The notes: generated from the letters alone by a model not told the origin. Positions 37,377 to 50,580 are shown, numbered from the stretch's first letter. The stretch is 64,000 nt of DNA from Paralvinella palmiformis (GCA_025642065.1 JAODUP010000489.1:124001-188000); one strand, 5' to 3'. Program-made: numbers and translations.

Positions 37377-40300
37377 ATATCAGGGTTGGGGTAATCATAA
37401 TTGGTAATTGTAAATGTAATTAGTGATTACTTTCACGATTACACAAAGTGTTTGATTATTTACCATATCATGCCAGAGATATGGTTTTGTATGTAAGGCA
37501 AAAGATAACAATAGAACTGATTTACCCATTGACAGACTTCTGTCATATTTATATACATGATGATTTGTCATTTTATTTGTTCTATGAACATGAAGGGAAA
37601 ATGTGTTGAAACACTGCTTCAGATGTTGCTGCCATTATAAGTCATATAAACAGACATTTCAGATTAACTCATGTTGTTTCCACATGGTTAAGCCCAATCT
37701 AGTTACACAACCAGCAATCGTGCATGGCTTCTTTCTGACACCATAATTTTAGCTGCAAATGATCCTATTTGGCCAGCAGTCAGATGACATGCAGCCAATT
37801 AAATGAATGCATGCAACAGTGAAAATAAACAAGGCTATGTCTTGGCCCCCTGATTGACATACGGAATGAAAAAATGGCATTAGATGGAGATCAACGGTCA
37901 AAGTACAGAGTTATAGAAGAAACCAAGTTACCAAGTTATAGAAGAAAAATACAATTTAAAGCATGGCAGTAATTTAAGACTGTGAAAAGTGGTCCATTTA
38001 CAGAGTTGGCTAAGTTACAGAGGGGGTCGGAGTTGGGTGTTTGCTATACTATAATTATCCTATTTATTATATAGTCTTCACCTGGCTATAGTCATGCCAC
38101 ACATTTTGTTACCAAATATATATTCCATTGTTATTATTTGCACTAATCTCAGATTACACTAATCTCAATTATCTCTAAAAATTCTTGTGTTCCTTTGCTC
38201 TATGGTGAATATTGATCTCAGAAATATTAAACCAAATTAACATTGTACAATGGCATCAAAGTCTTTTGTACATTTTCATTTGAACATACCAGAAAGTGCG
38301 TCTGGTTCTTACAAAACAACATGTAAACACTGTAGCATGTTTATATCAGTATTATACACGTAAGTTTTTGTAACTGAGTAAATATTCACATTCATGTTTG
38401 TGTTATATACATTGTAATCATGGTTACTTTACAATGTAATTGTAATCGATTACATTCAGAATAAATGTAATCATAATCATGATATTCTCAAGTAATTATA
38501 GTTGATTACCTTGGTCCTGTAATTGCTCCAAACCCTGATATATATATGTTATATTACAGATGCGCCATGGAGAAATGTCAACACTAGAATATGTAACTGG
38601 GGGTATCCTGTGTGCTGCTAACTCATGGCATCATAGACTAGTTGCTGGGTATGTGTGGCAGTTGTGTGTATAATATTTCTTCAAAGTACAGTGATATTTA
38701 GTGTTATTGGTCTCTCTCTCTCTCGGTGTGTGTGTGCGTGATTAAGGGAGAGTATTTCCTCACACACGATTATGTTACAAATAGTGAAACAAGGCTCCTG
38801 CTAACTTTGTCATTGGTCAGATTAAAATATTTATACAGTTCAGTTTTGTATACATAGTTTATTGAGATAGTGGATTTTGGTATCTGATACTATGTGGTCA
38901 TTTATTTAATATTGAAAGTAAATTGAATGAAGCACAGCTAAATATAATTTTGGGCAGAAGGTCATGATGTAGAATATTCTATAACAGACAGCTCTGCAAT
39001 GACTCAGGAGGATGTTAATGAGTATGTCTCATTGAAAAAAAATGGATTTTCGTAATGAATACTATAATAATGTCTGAGTTCCAAGTCATATTATGTTGAC
39101 ACGAATGTCAGAGTTTAATGATGTATAAATGTCTGGTAAATAAAAACAAATTGTGCAAATGTGAAGTTATGGCAGAAGTTTGTTAACTAATAAACAAAAC
39201 ATAGACAACTATCAATCTTTATTTGTCAGTTCATTCACTTTTCAGTATAAAATGTGCAAACTTTAATAATACTTTTCCCAGGACAGAGCAATGTCATGTA
39301 ATTTATGTCTGTTAAATTACATTAACATTTATAAAATCGTAATCCTTAAAGACCCCAAAAATGTACATATGGGATCATTAATTTTTAACTTTGTTTGGTA
39401 TGAGCTACTTAAAATTATGCTGTACTTGATGAAATTGATCCTGAACATGTATAAAATTAAATTTGTATTTTATTGATAAATTTGTAGAGATATGTAATAA
39501 CTGTAAAAAGGTATCAATTCATATTGTTTATCGCAGCTGTCAGCATATGTCATAATTTCCTAGAAAACACCATCGTATAGAACTTGACTTATTGGCTGAA
39601 GTGAGTTCTATTAGGGTCATGTATCCAAATTATTAAGAATATCTGTGAAACAAAATTGACCATGAAAAAAATGGATGTAAGGCAGTACAATACGGAATAC
39701 CTTCTGAAGAATGAAAGTTCGGATCATATCATTAAATTTATTCTACATAGATTCATGTAATACTATAGTGTATACTGTTATACTACTGTATGTGATCATA
39801 TTATAATACTGAGCCATATGTATCATTCACTATCAGATGGCTTGCTAAATTTAAGAAAACTTGCCATAATTTTCCTGCTGTCTGAAGTAATATTGATTTT
39901 GACAATTTAATTCACTATTTTATTTCTTCCAGCTATTCAAATGGCCATGTCAGAGTGTGGGATGATGACGACGATTGTACATTTATTCCTTCAAATACAG
40001 CTTTAGCCATTAATGAATTGGCAGAATGTGGAACGGTCAGTAACATTATTAACAGAGTGTGTGTTAATGGTCACCTAGCTGCAGCTTCGTATTCTCAAGG
40101 TTAGTCAATCTTAATAAGGTAATCAGTCTTTACACTCATCTACCATATATACTCGTGTATAAGTCACACTCGTGTATAAGACACACCTGATTTTAGCACC
40201 TATAAACCCAGCCCCTGGAGATGAACTCACATATAAGACGCACTAAAATCACCAATATTTATTAAAACCCCCAAAATTCATCATCATAACTCTCCACTGA

Positions 40301-43300
40301 ACATCTGTTGTAGCTGTTCATGTGTCACCATTTCATCATACACGTTTTCGCCTTCTTCCTTGGAGTCAGTGTCAGATTTGTCATACTGTTCAGCCCACAA
40401 TACATTATATTCCATGCCATCTAAATCATTGCTGATAGGTCGATTTAATCCAAGGCCATTTTCACCCACTATGTGATGATATGTAATGACGACGGCTGCT
40501 TCAGCTTGCCTGCTGCTGTGTGTTCGTTTCCTTAATGCTGTTTGAAGTAGTTTATTAGTAGTTCCCATGTGCCAGCTTTGAAAGTAATTAACACATTGTT
40601 TGCTGTAATAGTTTTCCTTTGATGTGGTTTCTATATGGTCATTCTTTGTGTGGCTTCATTTATCATTCCATTCAATTACACATGCTAACATATCTGGAGA
40701 GTAATGACAAGTCTTTGTGATCACGTCACTAATTAGAGCATTGGATTAAATGACCATGGTGGTTATCATGATTAAATTTGGATTTGAAAGACAACAGAGA
40801 AAACACACCTAATATATTTCTTTATTATTCATATATTCATTTTGGCATCAATTTCGGAGTATGAAAAGTGCGTCTTATATGCGAGTATATATGATAGTTA
40901 AATTTCCATTAAAGTTTCTGTTATTAGTAATTAATTAAGAATTTTCTCTTTTTGTGAAACATTGCTGTCTGATTCAGAACACCTGGCATGCACTTAATAT
41001 GTAACATACAAAATCTTGTGAATTATTGTACATTAATTGTGTATATTAATTTTTGTTTATTTGCAATGCATAGAGCTATGTTTGCAATAATTATTCAGTT
41101 TTTACATGATCAGTTTTTTCATATCATACGAGTCCCACATAATATCTTTCTTGCTGTACGTGATGACATTTGTTGTCTCCTTACATGTGTGTTTTTGTGG
41201 TCAGTATGTAATTTACAGAAGTGATGTCATGTGTGAGGGATTTCCCCTTAACTCAAATTTACATGGTAAAAGTAATCAGCAGCCTGCTGGCCGAACTAAA
41301 CATTACCAGTAATTAGTTTGGAAGGACATTTTTTATGGCTTGTTGCCAAGTTTCATGCTTATAGAGATGGATTCTGGCAAATAATTAACACAAGTCAGTC
41401 TCTTAACCTTTAAAATGGCTCTTTAATTTATATTTCCCTTTCTTGTAGGAAATGTTGATATTTGGATGATGAACAATGGGAAGACGACCCCATTTAGCAC
41501 ACTGACACTGAATAAACACATTGCCAGCTTACTGTGTTCTAAAACCGATCCACTCGTAGTATTACATGCTGGAGATACAGTGTGGATGTATGACTTGGAA
41601 AGTTCAACAAGTGATAACAAATTCTCAGAAATACCAGTTGGATGTGATGTGAGCTAAAATAAATAATATTATTTCTTTAGTAGTTACAGTAACTAATATA
41701 TTAGTAGTTGTTGGTTCATATCATATCAATAGAAATGCTTTATTTAGCCCCATACAGTATGATTTAATGTATTAGATTTGCTTCCAATTGCGTTTGTAGG
41801 TTTTTCATCTCCACATTGTTCCAACCAAGAAGCACCGAAGCAGCAGACGTATGTTAGCTATTGGTTTATATGACCAGGTCAGAATCCATCTTATTGGAGA
41901 GGATCCTAACAACATGTCAGTTGTACATAATACGATCAGTCAGAAGGTTACTTCACTTGATTGTAATTCTCTCCAGATAGCTGTTGGCATTCATTCTGAT
42001 GATGGCTGTATGGTAATTGTACTTTGTGTTTATTTGATCTTATTCTGCACTTGGATTAATTAAGTAATCAATAAATACATAAGCACAGCTTTTAATGTCG
42101 TGTTTGAATGAACATGCGTGTTCAAGGGTAGAACTGAGGATGACTTCAAGGTTTCTGAAACTTTCCCTGTGAAATTACTGAGAATTTTCACAGGCTGGTG
42201 TGGCCCTTGTAATAAATGTTCACTGATATGTTCACTATTACTAAATACTTGCTTAGCATGTCACATTATTATTGCTCTGTCAATTATGAATTGTTACATT
42301 TTTGGTGAATCCAGCTGGATCACTAGCAATTCATTTAACATGACTATTGTCATTGTCAATTTTAAATCCATCTTCAGGCTGTTCATGATTTAGAACATTA
42401 ATACTAATTTTCTGAAGAGAGATTTGATATTGTGAGACTAAGATAACAAATGGCTGGATAATATGTAGTTAATAACATAGAAACCTAGAAATGTTTTGAA
42501 TAAAATGGTTTTGAAATTCATGGTCCATCCATCTGGGCTCACAAATTTGGGACTGCACATTGCATTGAGCATGGGGGGAGGACAAACCCATTCTGGCAGG
42601 TACATTCCCCCTGTATTCAATTAGGGGCTTACAATTAGGGACTTGATTGATCTTTAACCCAATCGATTCAGGAGCCTTTTTTCTGACTTTCTATGTCCAG
42701 TTGTGGTGTGTACATAACAGATTTATCCAAAACAGCATTTAAACGAGAGAGAGAGAGAGAAAGAGGTTAACCTTTGTTCATTCTTTTCAGGTAAAACTCT
42801 ATGATTTACATAAATTAAAAGAAGCTGCTACCTTGCTTGGAAATACCCTACCAGTCAGTGTTATAAATCTTGTTGATAGCCCACAAAACTCCATAGTCAC
42901 TGGATCCTGTGATGGAAAGTAAGCAATAGGGACCCATAACCCTTAATTTCACTCAGTCATTGAACTGTGTGAATGATATCTGATATTATCAATGGCAGTT
43001 TTTAATAATTACGGTTCTGTGTTTCAGTTAGTGTAATCTGTAGTGAAATTGATTTGGCCATTTAATCACTTCCCTTTATTTTGTGTTAGAATTCGTATCT
43101 ATGATACAAGGCTGTCTGATCCAGTCATAACATTGCAAGGTCATGCAGGTTCCCTTAAATGTGTACAGATGGATGACTGGAAGGTTATCTCTGGTGGTAA
43201 TGAAGGCATGGTGATTGTCTGGGATCAGAGAATGGCTAGTAAACTTTGGGAACAGCACAACAGGTGATTATTAGAATTTGTGTATGAGTATCATTTATTA

Positions 43301-45800
43301 GCTGAGTTGTTTTATTTAAATCATTTGATTAAATCATTGATTTAAATCATGAACTAAAAGTTAAAAAATCATGCATTTGTTATGTTTTTATTTTTTTTGG
43401 ACTAATAAAATTTTTATGATTATTTTATGATTTATTTTAATTGATTTAATTTGATAAGTTTATGTAAATTAGTGACGATTCTCCCAAATTTATGTTTGGG
43501 TTGATCTTGGAAGATCAGCACAATAGATGGTGTCAAGTGAAACCATGTGGCTTCAGTGTGATAGATTGGATGAATTTAGGCATAATCTAACAAGGGATCA
43601 TTGAGTTAATGTTGAAATCAGGGTTGGCAGGTTTTTTACACAGATGTTATTAACGTCACGTAAAAACAAGTTTTTTTACACTGACTTGTAAAAAACGCCA
43701 TTTAAAAATAAGGCAGCTATAAAATAGTACAGTGATAACAATATAACAACATCTACTACAGCATGACTGTAATACATAAACAGCAATTGAGTTAACAGAC
43801 TAATCCCTATTATGATAAACCAATACCCAGTCTAGTTGATACTCACTGATGAACACATACCAGTTGTTGCCTACATGCTCTATCCCTTGTAAATCTTACA
43901 GCAAAACAATTAGACACTGCCAACAAATGCTAACTGTGAAAGGCCCAAGTTTCACTGCCTTGCTGATAAACTATCAGGCACAAGCATGGTCTTTTCCATC
44001 TACGTTTTTGACCAATGTTGCTATCAAACTCTCACCGATTAATTGGTGGAAGGCCCTCAGATCTTATGGAGTGCCAGTTGATTTTCTAGAATTAGCTGTC
44101 AAGCTGTTATCATGCCCAGCTTCATCAGCATCAATGAGCAAATATTTTCCAACTTTGTAAATATTCACAGTAGTGTGTGAAATGAAATGTGTTTGAAACT
44201 CTTGAGTAAACACATTATCATATAAATGTGTTTAATGACATAAATTAGAACTAGTACAATTGGCTCATAATGATTGAGTTTTTTTTAAACGTTTTTCACA
44301 GTAATTTACAGTATTGTACGGTTATTATCAGGTTTTTTTACATTGTAATGTAAAAATAGGTTTTACAGTAAACAAACAACCCTTGCGTTAAACATTTGGT
44401 GTTTAGCAATAATGGGTATATAAGGTGAAGAGTCACATTTATTCACTGCTGATAGTTTATTTCATGCTGAATACATACCAGAAATAAAACTTTACAATTT
44501 TTGAGACTACAGTACTGTGTAAGTTACAGCTGGTAATTTATCAATATATATTGATGCTTGTCAGCTACACAATGTGTGGCAGAAAACAGGATTGTGTGTG
44601 GTTATACTTTGATAAGACCAAAGTTTTGTGAAAAGCAGGATGTCACGCAATGTACAAGAAATGTGGCAAAGGAGTGCAGGGACTTGTCATCAGAATTTAG
44701 AAAAATCAATAAAAATTTCAAATTTCAAAATCTGATTTAGATTAAAATATCTGATTTGTTTATTTAAAAACAAAATCATCATTAGTTTCATCATTAGGGG
44801 TTCCAACATTACAATCATTCATCTAATTTTCCAACAATTACACGAAGGAGATTCTGGTGGTTTTATTTATTCTTCCATATATGACTTTCAGGCATCCTGT
44901 TGAATATATGGCTTTTAAAGAACACACGATGTACACTGCAAATATTCCTGTTGACAAGATTCCCGAGAGTGATGGCTTTGATAGTATTTATCACAGAAGG
45001 TACTTCTGTTACATAGTTACATCTTATTATCATTTAACAGGTCATATTCATCGTTATTATTTGTGGTGCTTGATTGCTTATTTGATGATAATGATGATGT
45101 TGATGTAGAAGTTGTGTCACTAAATAATAATGCATTATCTTAAAAGCCTTTTTTTGATAATGAAACAATAATGTAGATTTTGCCTGGCCTAATAATGATA
45201 AGGAAACATTAATGGAGGATCCACAATGAAAATAATGAACTCCCCTCGAACCTCATTATAGTCATCTGTCGTAATCTTGATGTTGATGGATAGCTACACG
45301 ATTAATGCATGTGTATCATAAATGGCTGAATCCATAATACCTGATTGAAGCTATTTAGTAATTGTATATCAATGTTATTAGAGGAAATGCATTATTTGCT
45401 TATAATAATTACTGTAATTATAACAAGGGTGTTATAATGATAATTTAAATGGTGGTGGAAGAAACAGAATGTTTTACTGATTAAAAAATTGACGAAGTAA
45501 TTAAAATGATCATGAAGATTTCATAGTAATTCCATCCCTGGTATATTCTGTAATCTTCTTGAAATATTCATGAAATAGTTTGCTATTACATCAGTAACTG
45601 TAATTGAGGAATTACAGGATTCACAATCTTTCATCAGTGTTTATTGGTATCTTATTTTCAGATACAGAGGCAGCCTTTGTTGTTATGATTTTTCCGTAGA
45701 TGTGGTCAGCCATCCTGACTTACCATCCAACGTTCTCTCTAACTACGATGATCCCGAAGGATATAATTATAATATTAATTTAGCTGTACCTTATGATTAA
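31927..45800 (+). CDS. FBXW8: F-box/WD repeat protein 8
   Basis: Substrate-recognition subunit of an SCF-type ubiquitin ligase; FBXW8 is the partner of CUL7 in mammals. Exons: 31927-32505, 36750-36854, 37068-37232, 38560-38648, 39933-40099, 41449-41648, 41800-42012, 42791-42918, 43090-43263, 44892-44999 and 45662-45800. All are GT/AG and phases join to 688 residues (human 598). The N-terminus (FEELDNFRRQWKNDL) matches the family's opening motif. The F-box spans about 200-250 (PFFETSLPRELAIKIFMHLD, VSKAWKSLAEDELLW). WD repeats run about 300-610, with VRVWD, VKLYDL, IRIYD and the very conserved QMDDWKVISGGNEGMVIVWD. The C-terminus HRRYRGSLCCYDF...NLAVPYD matches FBXW8 rather than FBXW9. The extra length is mostly in the polar linker of exon 1. 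Intron 1 (4.2 kb) and others are full of transposons. No clear AATAAA close after the stop. Confidence 0.96.
33129..35520 (-). pseudogene. hAT-family transposase, broken, split by a MITE
   Basis: In FBXW8 intron 1, opposite strand. From right to left: 35200-35520 encodes DVWSDIQNTPVIAGSVHNG, GEKSYFISAIDTSTNKKTA and DYCATLAKDAF. After the inserted element (34271-35193) comes WLNLLGQDVTSSHVIS, then a stop (34193-34195), then a 261-codon open stretch (34173-33388) with VPGALLKPQLPNDARWNS and the C-terminal dimerisation block LLSLPASAASMERIFSNFG, LIQTKLRNRL. Stops and at least one frameshift in the first part show it is dead. CAGGGTGG at 33129 may be the left terminus; the right terminus was not identified. 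Confidence 0.85.
34271..35193. mobile_element. hAT-type MITE with 8-bp target duplication
   Basis: Terminal repeats CAGGGTTGGC (34271-34280) and GCCAACCCTG (35184-35193) are exact inverses, flanked by AAGAGGAG at 34263-34270 and 35194-35201. Eight-bp duplications and CAGGG ends are typical of hAT elements. Subterminal GGGGAGAAA / TTTCTCCCC motifs occur several times near both ends. No transposase. It has inserted into the hAT transposase relic at 33129-35520. Confidence 0.93.
35526..35581. repeat. Nested inverted repeat with a 20-bp perfect palindrome
   Basis: AGTTTAACCTAGGTTAAACT at 35558-35577 is a perfect palindrome. In addition TTGGAGTTTAACC (35526-35538) is the exact inverse of GGTTAAACTCCAA (35569-35581). 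The same arm can therefore form two competing hairpins. It lies at the right border of the hAT relic, in FBXW8 intron 1. Confidence 0.85.
37340..37380. repeat. (TA)n microsatellite
   Basis: About 15 TA units then GTGTGTAT; it directly abuts the element at 37381 in FBXW8 intron 3. Confidence 0.85.
37381..38537. mobile_element. Non-autonomous hAT-like element with BED-finger trace
   Basis: Left end CAGGGTTGGGGTAATCA and right end (reverse complement CAGGGTTTGGAGCAATTAC). GTAATC/GATTAC motifs are repeated near both ends. A plus-strand reading near 38250-38360 gives MASKSFVHFHLNIPE and TTCKHCSMF, a BED-finger-like start. The flanks are TA/TG repeats, so the 8-bp duplication cannot be judged. In FBXW8 intron 3, ending 22 bp before the exon 4 acceptor. 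Confidence 0.65.
40143..40894 (-). mobile_element. Internally deleted pogo-like DNA transposon
   Basis: Inverted ends CATATATACTCGTGTATAAG and (reverse complement) CATATATACTCGCATATAAG, flanked by TA on both sides (40141-40142, 40895-40896), as in the Tc1/mariner/pogo group. A minus-strand reading 40568-40284 (NDLDGMEYNVLWAEQYDKSD, then TDSKEEGENVYDEM and QLQQMFSGEL) is only the C-terminal tail of a transposase. The same tail occurs at 7266-7519. In FBXW8 intron 5, immediately after exon 5. Confidence 0.75.
43619..44385 (+). mobile_element. Deleted hAT element with transposase C-terminus
   Basis: Begins CAGGGTTGGCAGG, ends CAACCCTTG, with TTTTTTACA-type motifs repeated near both ends. A plus-strand reading to 44160 (SPINWWKALRSYGVPVDF, then LELAVKLLSCPASSASMSK, stop) is the hAT C-terminal dimerisation region, cut just after the PASSAS block. 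The flanking 8-mers agree only in part. In FBXW8 intron 9. Confidence 0.75.
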
Positions 45801-46069
45801 ATCTTACACTCTGTGTGATCTGCTTTTATTTTTATGTGTCTGTTGTTACTGAATAACTGATTTGATTAATTGTAGTATATACGTTCATAAATAATTTGTT
45901 TTATGGTATTTAAATTAATTATTAAACTAATTTCGCACAAAAAGAACTGTGCTTTCAAAACTATACATTTTAGCCAACTCGATCTAACAAGAAATGCTGT
46001 TTTAGACAGAGGCTGTTATTTTTCTGATGGGATTTTCATGCTGGTAGATTTCTACTGATTATATATATG

Positions 46070-46112
<43 letters not shown>

Positions 46113-47150
46113 TAACAAATACTTTTACAATATTATACAGTTATTAGCACATCAGGACGTTTGTGTATTTGCTGCTGTGTAAGAAAAATTACATTTTATT
46201 AGTTGTTTGTTGAAAAATCATAATGTTCAGATTTTTAATTTGTTTTAGTGAATTTTACAGAAGTGAGTCATTATGATAGTTCGGCTGACTATTTTTATTA
46301 ACTTGGAAGACATTGTAAGAAATATTTCAAGGGAACAACATAATACTAACACTTTATAGTTCTTTAACTAGATAAACAGATAGGAATGGTCTGAAATCAA
46401 TTGTGGATATCAACTGATAATTATAAAGAAGATAAATTTGAGGTACACCTAATTAGATGTTTTACTGAGGCATTTGAATTCAATACATTATCACTTTTTG
46501 CATCTATAAGTAACCCTGTAGCAGTGTATTTTTCACCAGCCAAAAGGATGTCAAGATAGTGCAAAGTAACATGTTAATGGTACAAAGATAAAGGTTTATG
46601 GGATTACCTTGGATTAATTAATTTACTGTTTGATTTGGTCCAGTTGTGGAATTAATTATTTGATTGTGGACTAATATATAAGGAGTAAATATGGTAATTA
46701 GGAACCATTATCTCACATGCTTTCTCTTTAAAAGAGATATCTCAAATCGGAGATGTTTTATTGGACAGAGTTGGTATCTGATCTAAATCTGAAAATCTTT
46801 GAGGTTGCAGCTATGATGACAACACTGGTTCTATTCGAGTTTGTTCGGATAGTTGAAATGTGACGCCATGCAATAACATGTATTAAGGCCAATACTACAG
46901 CCTAAAAATGTGAAATCTATTGATCACTTGCTAATGGCCTTCACTTTAAATAGCCCTGAATTTATGGTAATGCAATCTGTCAACATGGTCACCACCTACT
47001 GTAATGGATGATCCGAGTCAGATTCACACTTTAATGTGATTGATTGATGTCATACCTAGAAGTGAGGAAACTGGCATGTAATGCTTAAGCAGAATTCACT
47101 GACTTCTGTTAGAAAAAAAATTATTTGATGGTCTGATTGCACAGTAACAG
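45801..47150. other. FBXW8 3' flank
   Basis: No gene recognised. A (TA)n tract lies at 46060-46108. The FBXW8 3' UTR must be here, but no canonical AATAAA was found close to the stop. Confidence 0.5.
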
Positions 47151-47569
47151 GCTGGTCTCCTTATTCATCTCTATTAAGGACAAGATAATAGATGTTCAGC
47201 TGATGTGTGACTTCGTTCAGCCCATCATTCAATCGGTCCTGGGTAGAGAGTGAGAGAAGCCGAGAAGGTGTGTGCGGATAAATGGATACGGAGACAGAGT
47301 GGAATGCGGGATGAGATTTTAAGTTTATTACAATTAGTTCCAATTACAATTGAACACTTGTATAAACCTAAAACAATTTTAGTGATTGATGTTTCTCAGG
47401 GGGTTGTCAACTTACCAGAAAATGATCATATTTTTGACGATGGCAAGAAATGCTGGTGTTTACGGGGAATTAAAATTAATGGTTCAGGAAAAGCTTGTAT
47501 AATGTAATAACATTCATACACGTATACTCATTTACCTTAAAAGTTCCATAATATTCTGGTCTAGCTAGT

Positions 47570-47735
47570 TTAATTATTCCAACCAATGCAGCATCAGTGG
47601 AACATATTTTGGCTTTATCCGAACAAAATTTTGAAAAAAAAGATGAGGGCTCACTAAAGCTATTAAGTTTGCTTTATATAATTGATATGTTCATGAAAAA
47701 GCTAAGATGCACTGGTGCTATGCGATAGTGTCTGC
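47570..47735 (+). pseudogene. Possible hAT transposase C-terminal scrap
   Basis: The plus strand reads LASLIIPTNAASVEHILALS, then EQNFEKKDEGSLKLLSLLYI. IPTNAASVE resembles the hAT dimerisation motif (P.SA.SER.FS). A preceding open stretch, 47250-47507, has no recognised similarity. Weak evidence. Confidence 0.35.
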
Positions 47736-47814
47736 TGCATTAAATTATTATGCCCTATGTAAATAAAGATCATAGACAGATGAAAATAACAAATAAAATA
47801 GGTGTCTCTGGTTA

Positions 47815-47905
47815 CCAAATCCCGTAGTACAATGAGTAGAGTATTGTGTTTCAAACTTCTAGGTCGGGGTAAGAATTGAATCTATTTACTTGTGTTTGTT
47901 AAACC
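47815..47905 (+). repeat. tRNA-derived SINE fragment (family C)
   Basis: CCGTAGTACAATGAGTAGAGTA (A-box region) and GGGTAAGAATTGAATC (degenerate B box) match the layout of 23088-23300. Confidence 0.5.
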
Positions 47906-48012
47906 CTTCCTTAAGTGGTTGGTCCTTGGCTATAGATCCCCGGTGAGACCAGTGATAAAGCTCAACAAACTGTTCACTCGTCTTTCTGGTCTGGTAGTGG
48001 CCTATATACATT

Positions 48013-48086
48013 TATATATATGTGTGTGTGTGTGTGTGTACGGGCGCGCGCGATATAGAGACACACACACACACACACACACACAC
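48013..48086. repeat. (TA)n(TG)n and (CA)n facing tracts
   Basis: TATATGTGTG... then GGGCGCGCGCG and ACACAC... The TG and AC arms can pair into a hairpin with the CG block in the loop. Confidence 0.85.
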
Positions 48087-48782
48087 TTGTGGTAATTATT
48101 TAAGCTCTCAAAGTCAACTAGGAACTAAATCCAGTATTTGCTACTTGGTGTTTCCCAGCCTGATGTTTACTGGATAAATCTGTAAGAGCACGTTGGGAGC
48201 TCGACACATATTACCTGTACACCATTCACTCAACATTGCAAAAGCTTACAACATAAAGCACCGATTTACTTGTTGGTGGCCTGCAATGCACGATGGTTTC
48301 TATTGTCAGACTATTCTCTTGAAATTCTAGTTAGAGATTCCTGGCTGTCGCCTAATGGACACAGCTGCAAGTCAGACTTGTACTGCATCGTCATATAAGT
48401 TCATACATTAAATGCCTTTGCTTAGCTAGTAAGATGTTGCTGTGTTAATTTAGCTAGCCGTCTCTCCATTAATTGTCTCGCATCATTAACGTTAATTCAT
48501 CTAAGAAGTTAACTGTTTAATTATCATAACGGAAATGCCCAGCATAACCCCTACCGATGCACGGTGGCCATAATGTAATCATAACGCTTCATAGTAACAG
48601 TATTAAAACGCAGCTGACGTTAATACTCCATATGTTTCATGTAGTATGCACAATATAATATAATGAAATAACATGTTGGTATAATTGCTAAGTTGTTAAT
48701 AAAATCCTAAAACTATTATTATTATATCCGTGATGTTTGTCAACAGTGTGTATTAATACACGATTGTGTGTTTTCCCCAGGT

Positions 48783-49146
48783 TTTGGCTTTGGCTTTGTT
48801 GTTCGGGGAGAATCCCCAGGCTGTCGCTTAATCGGCACAGCCTCTATGTTGGAGTGGTTGAGAAACCTCCTCCCCCACCACTCACAGGGGAGCAGTATGG
48901 AAAGATGGAGCCGAAATACCCTGAGGGTGGTACCGCCAGAGTGTTTTACGTCCTCAGGGGGTTTTTAACGTCCCCCTTTATTTTAAATAATTCAGTGGAG
49001 ACGGCAGCGCCATTTAACGTGGTCAGCCACCCACGATGTAGTGAGCCGAGAAATTAATCCCTGGAAAAGTTTCGACCTCTAACGGGGTTCGAACCTGCGA
49101 CCATTGGCACCAAGTGCCGACTGCTTAACCGCTAGGCCACCGGAGC
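48783..49146 (-). repeat. tRNA-derived SINE (family A), copy 2, with target duplication
   Basis: Near-identical to 29645-30018, same orientation. TTCCCCAGGT flanks it at 48773-48782 and 49147-49156. The B box GCAGGTTCGAACCCC is intact, so the pol III promoter could still work. The tail differs slightly (AAAGCC units). Confidence 0.88.
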
Positions 49147-49159
49147 TTCCCCAGGTGTG

Positions 49160-50537
49160 ATATATAAACAGTTATCTACTAGAGAGGAGCGGAGAACAAA
49201 GAACACAAAAGATGGCCGACATTTACGCCGACAGAGATAATACAAATTCAGATTTAAATTAATCTGATACGTTCAAATGTGGCTACTATGGACTCGCTGA
49301 GTACACCTTGTTCCCACATCGCCACAAAAATAACAACATCTGGCCTCTGCTTAGGTTAAAGGACAAATATTGTCATTATTTTACTTGGTCGTAGATGATG
49401 TCAACTCACAGGAGAGTCGGATCTTCCCAGAGGGCTAATGCGCAACACAACTAACGCAATAATTCAAGCGTATTATAACTTAGGCAGCTTTAATATAGCT
49501 TCTTACTTGGAGCAACCGTTGCAACGTCACTCACTGTACAGTGATATTATACGATGACACGCAGTGGACACTTGGATATATGTCGACATTAAAAAAAGCT
49601 TAACGCGTTTGTGTGTAAAAATTACAAATCATATATACACGATATTAAATCTATACGTATTACTTCAATCAGATAACTGACCCCAAATAGGCCATAATTA
49701 TTATTAATTTCGGTGGAGCATTCTCATTTATTTGGTGTTGAGCGTTCCAAAACATGTTTTGTTTCCTTTAGAGAGTTCTTCTTCCTGTTTTGAATAATTC
49801 AGCCCAAAGAAGTTAATATACTTTTAAAGGTGAAATGTGTTGATGGATACATGTATAACTATCTATTAGATGTAACGATGTGTGCTCAGTGTAAAGTAAG
49901 CCACGACACATTTTGGCCAATATTTTTTGTAGCACATTTGGGTTTTGGTATTCAATCCCAATGGCATAAGTTAGTTTATTTTTCAATACAAAGACTTCAA
50001 CCTAATACCGATCTTTCCGTAGGGAGTAGCCTCTCAACCGTATTGTATTAGTACTGAGAGTTAACTAAGTAAACAAACCCACCCACCGTAAGGTGAATTT
50101 TCTTTTCTTATTTTACTCTTCAACAATCATGTAACCTCTTTTATTGTCTTGTCTTTACCAGACGACGATGTTCAAATAGTGTTGGTGTAAGATCGATTCA
50201 CTTGTGTGCAGATGTAATACGCCAGTTATAACTACTGACGTGTAACGTGTTTGCAGAATGTCACCCACCACCTTTCGAATGTGACATCAGAGATGATTGT
50301 AAGTTGTTTATATTGGTGCATGTTTATATGAATTCCAGGCCTGCGTATCATGTAAATGACGCCACTAAATTAATGCTCGATTCAATATGAGGATAGTGGA
50401 TGAACAGCTGACATTCTGTTGACTGTAATAAAAATATAATGAAGACAATTAAACATATATGTACGGGATATGGACACAACTATACAGGAGTGAATGAACA
50501 CAGACGGCCAAACAAATAGATATATAGATAGACAACC

Positions 50538-50580
<43 letters not shown>

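Noticed and set aside
47250..47507. 85-codon open frame after FBXW8
   Set aside because: No similarity I can name and it is close to transposon debris; kept only as a mention under the weak hAT scrap.
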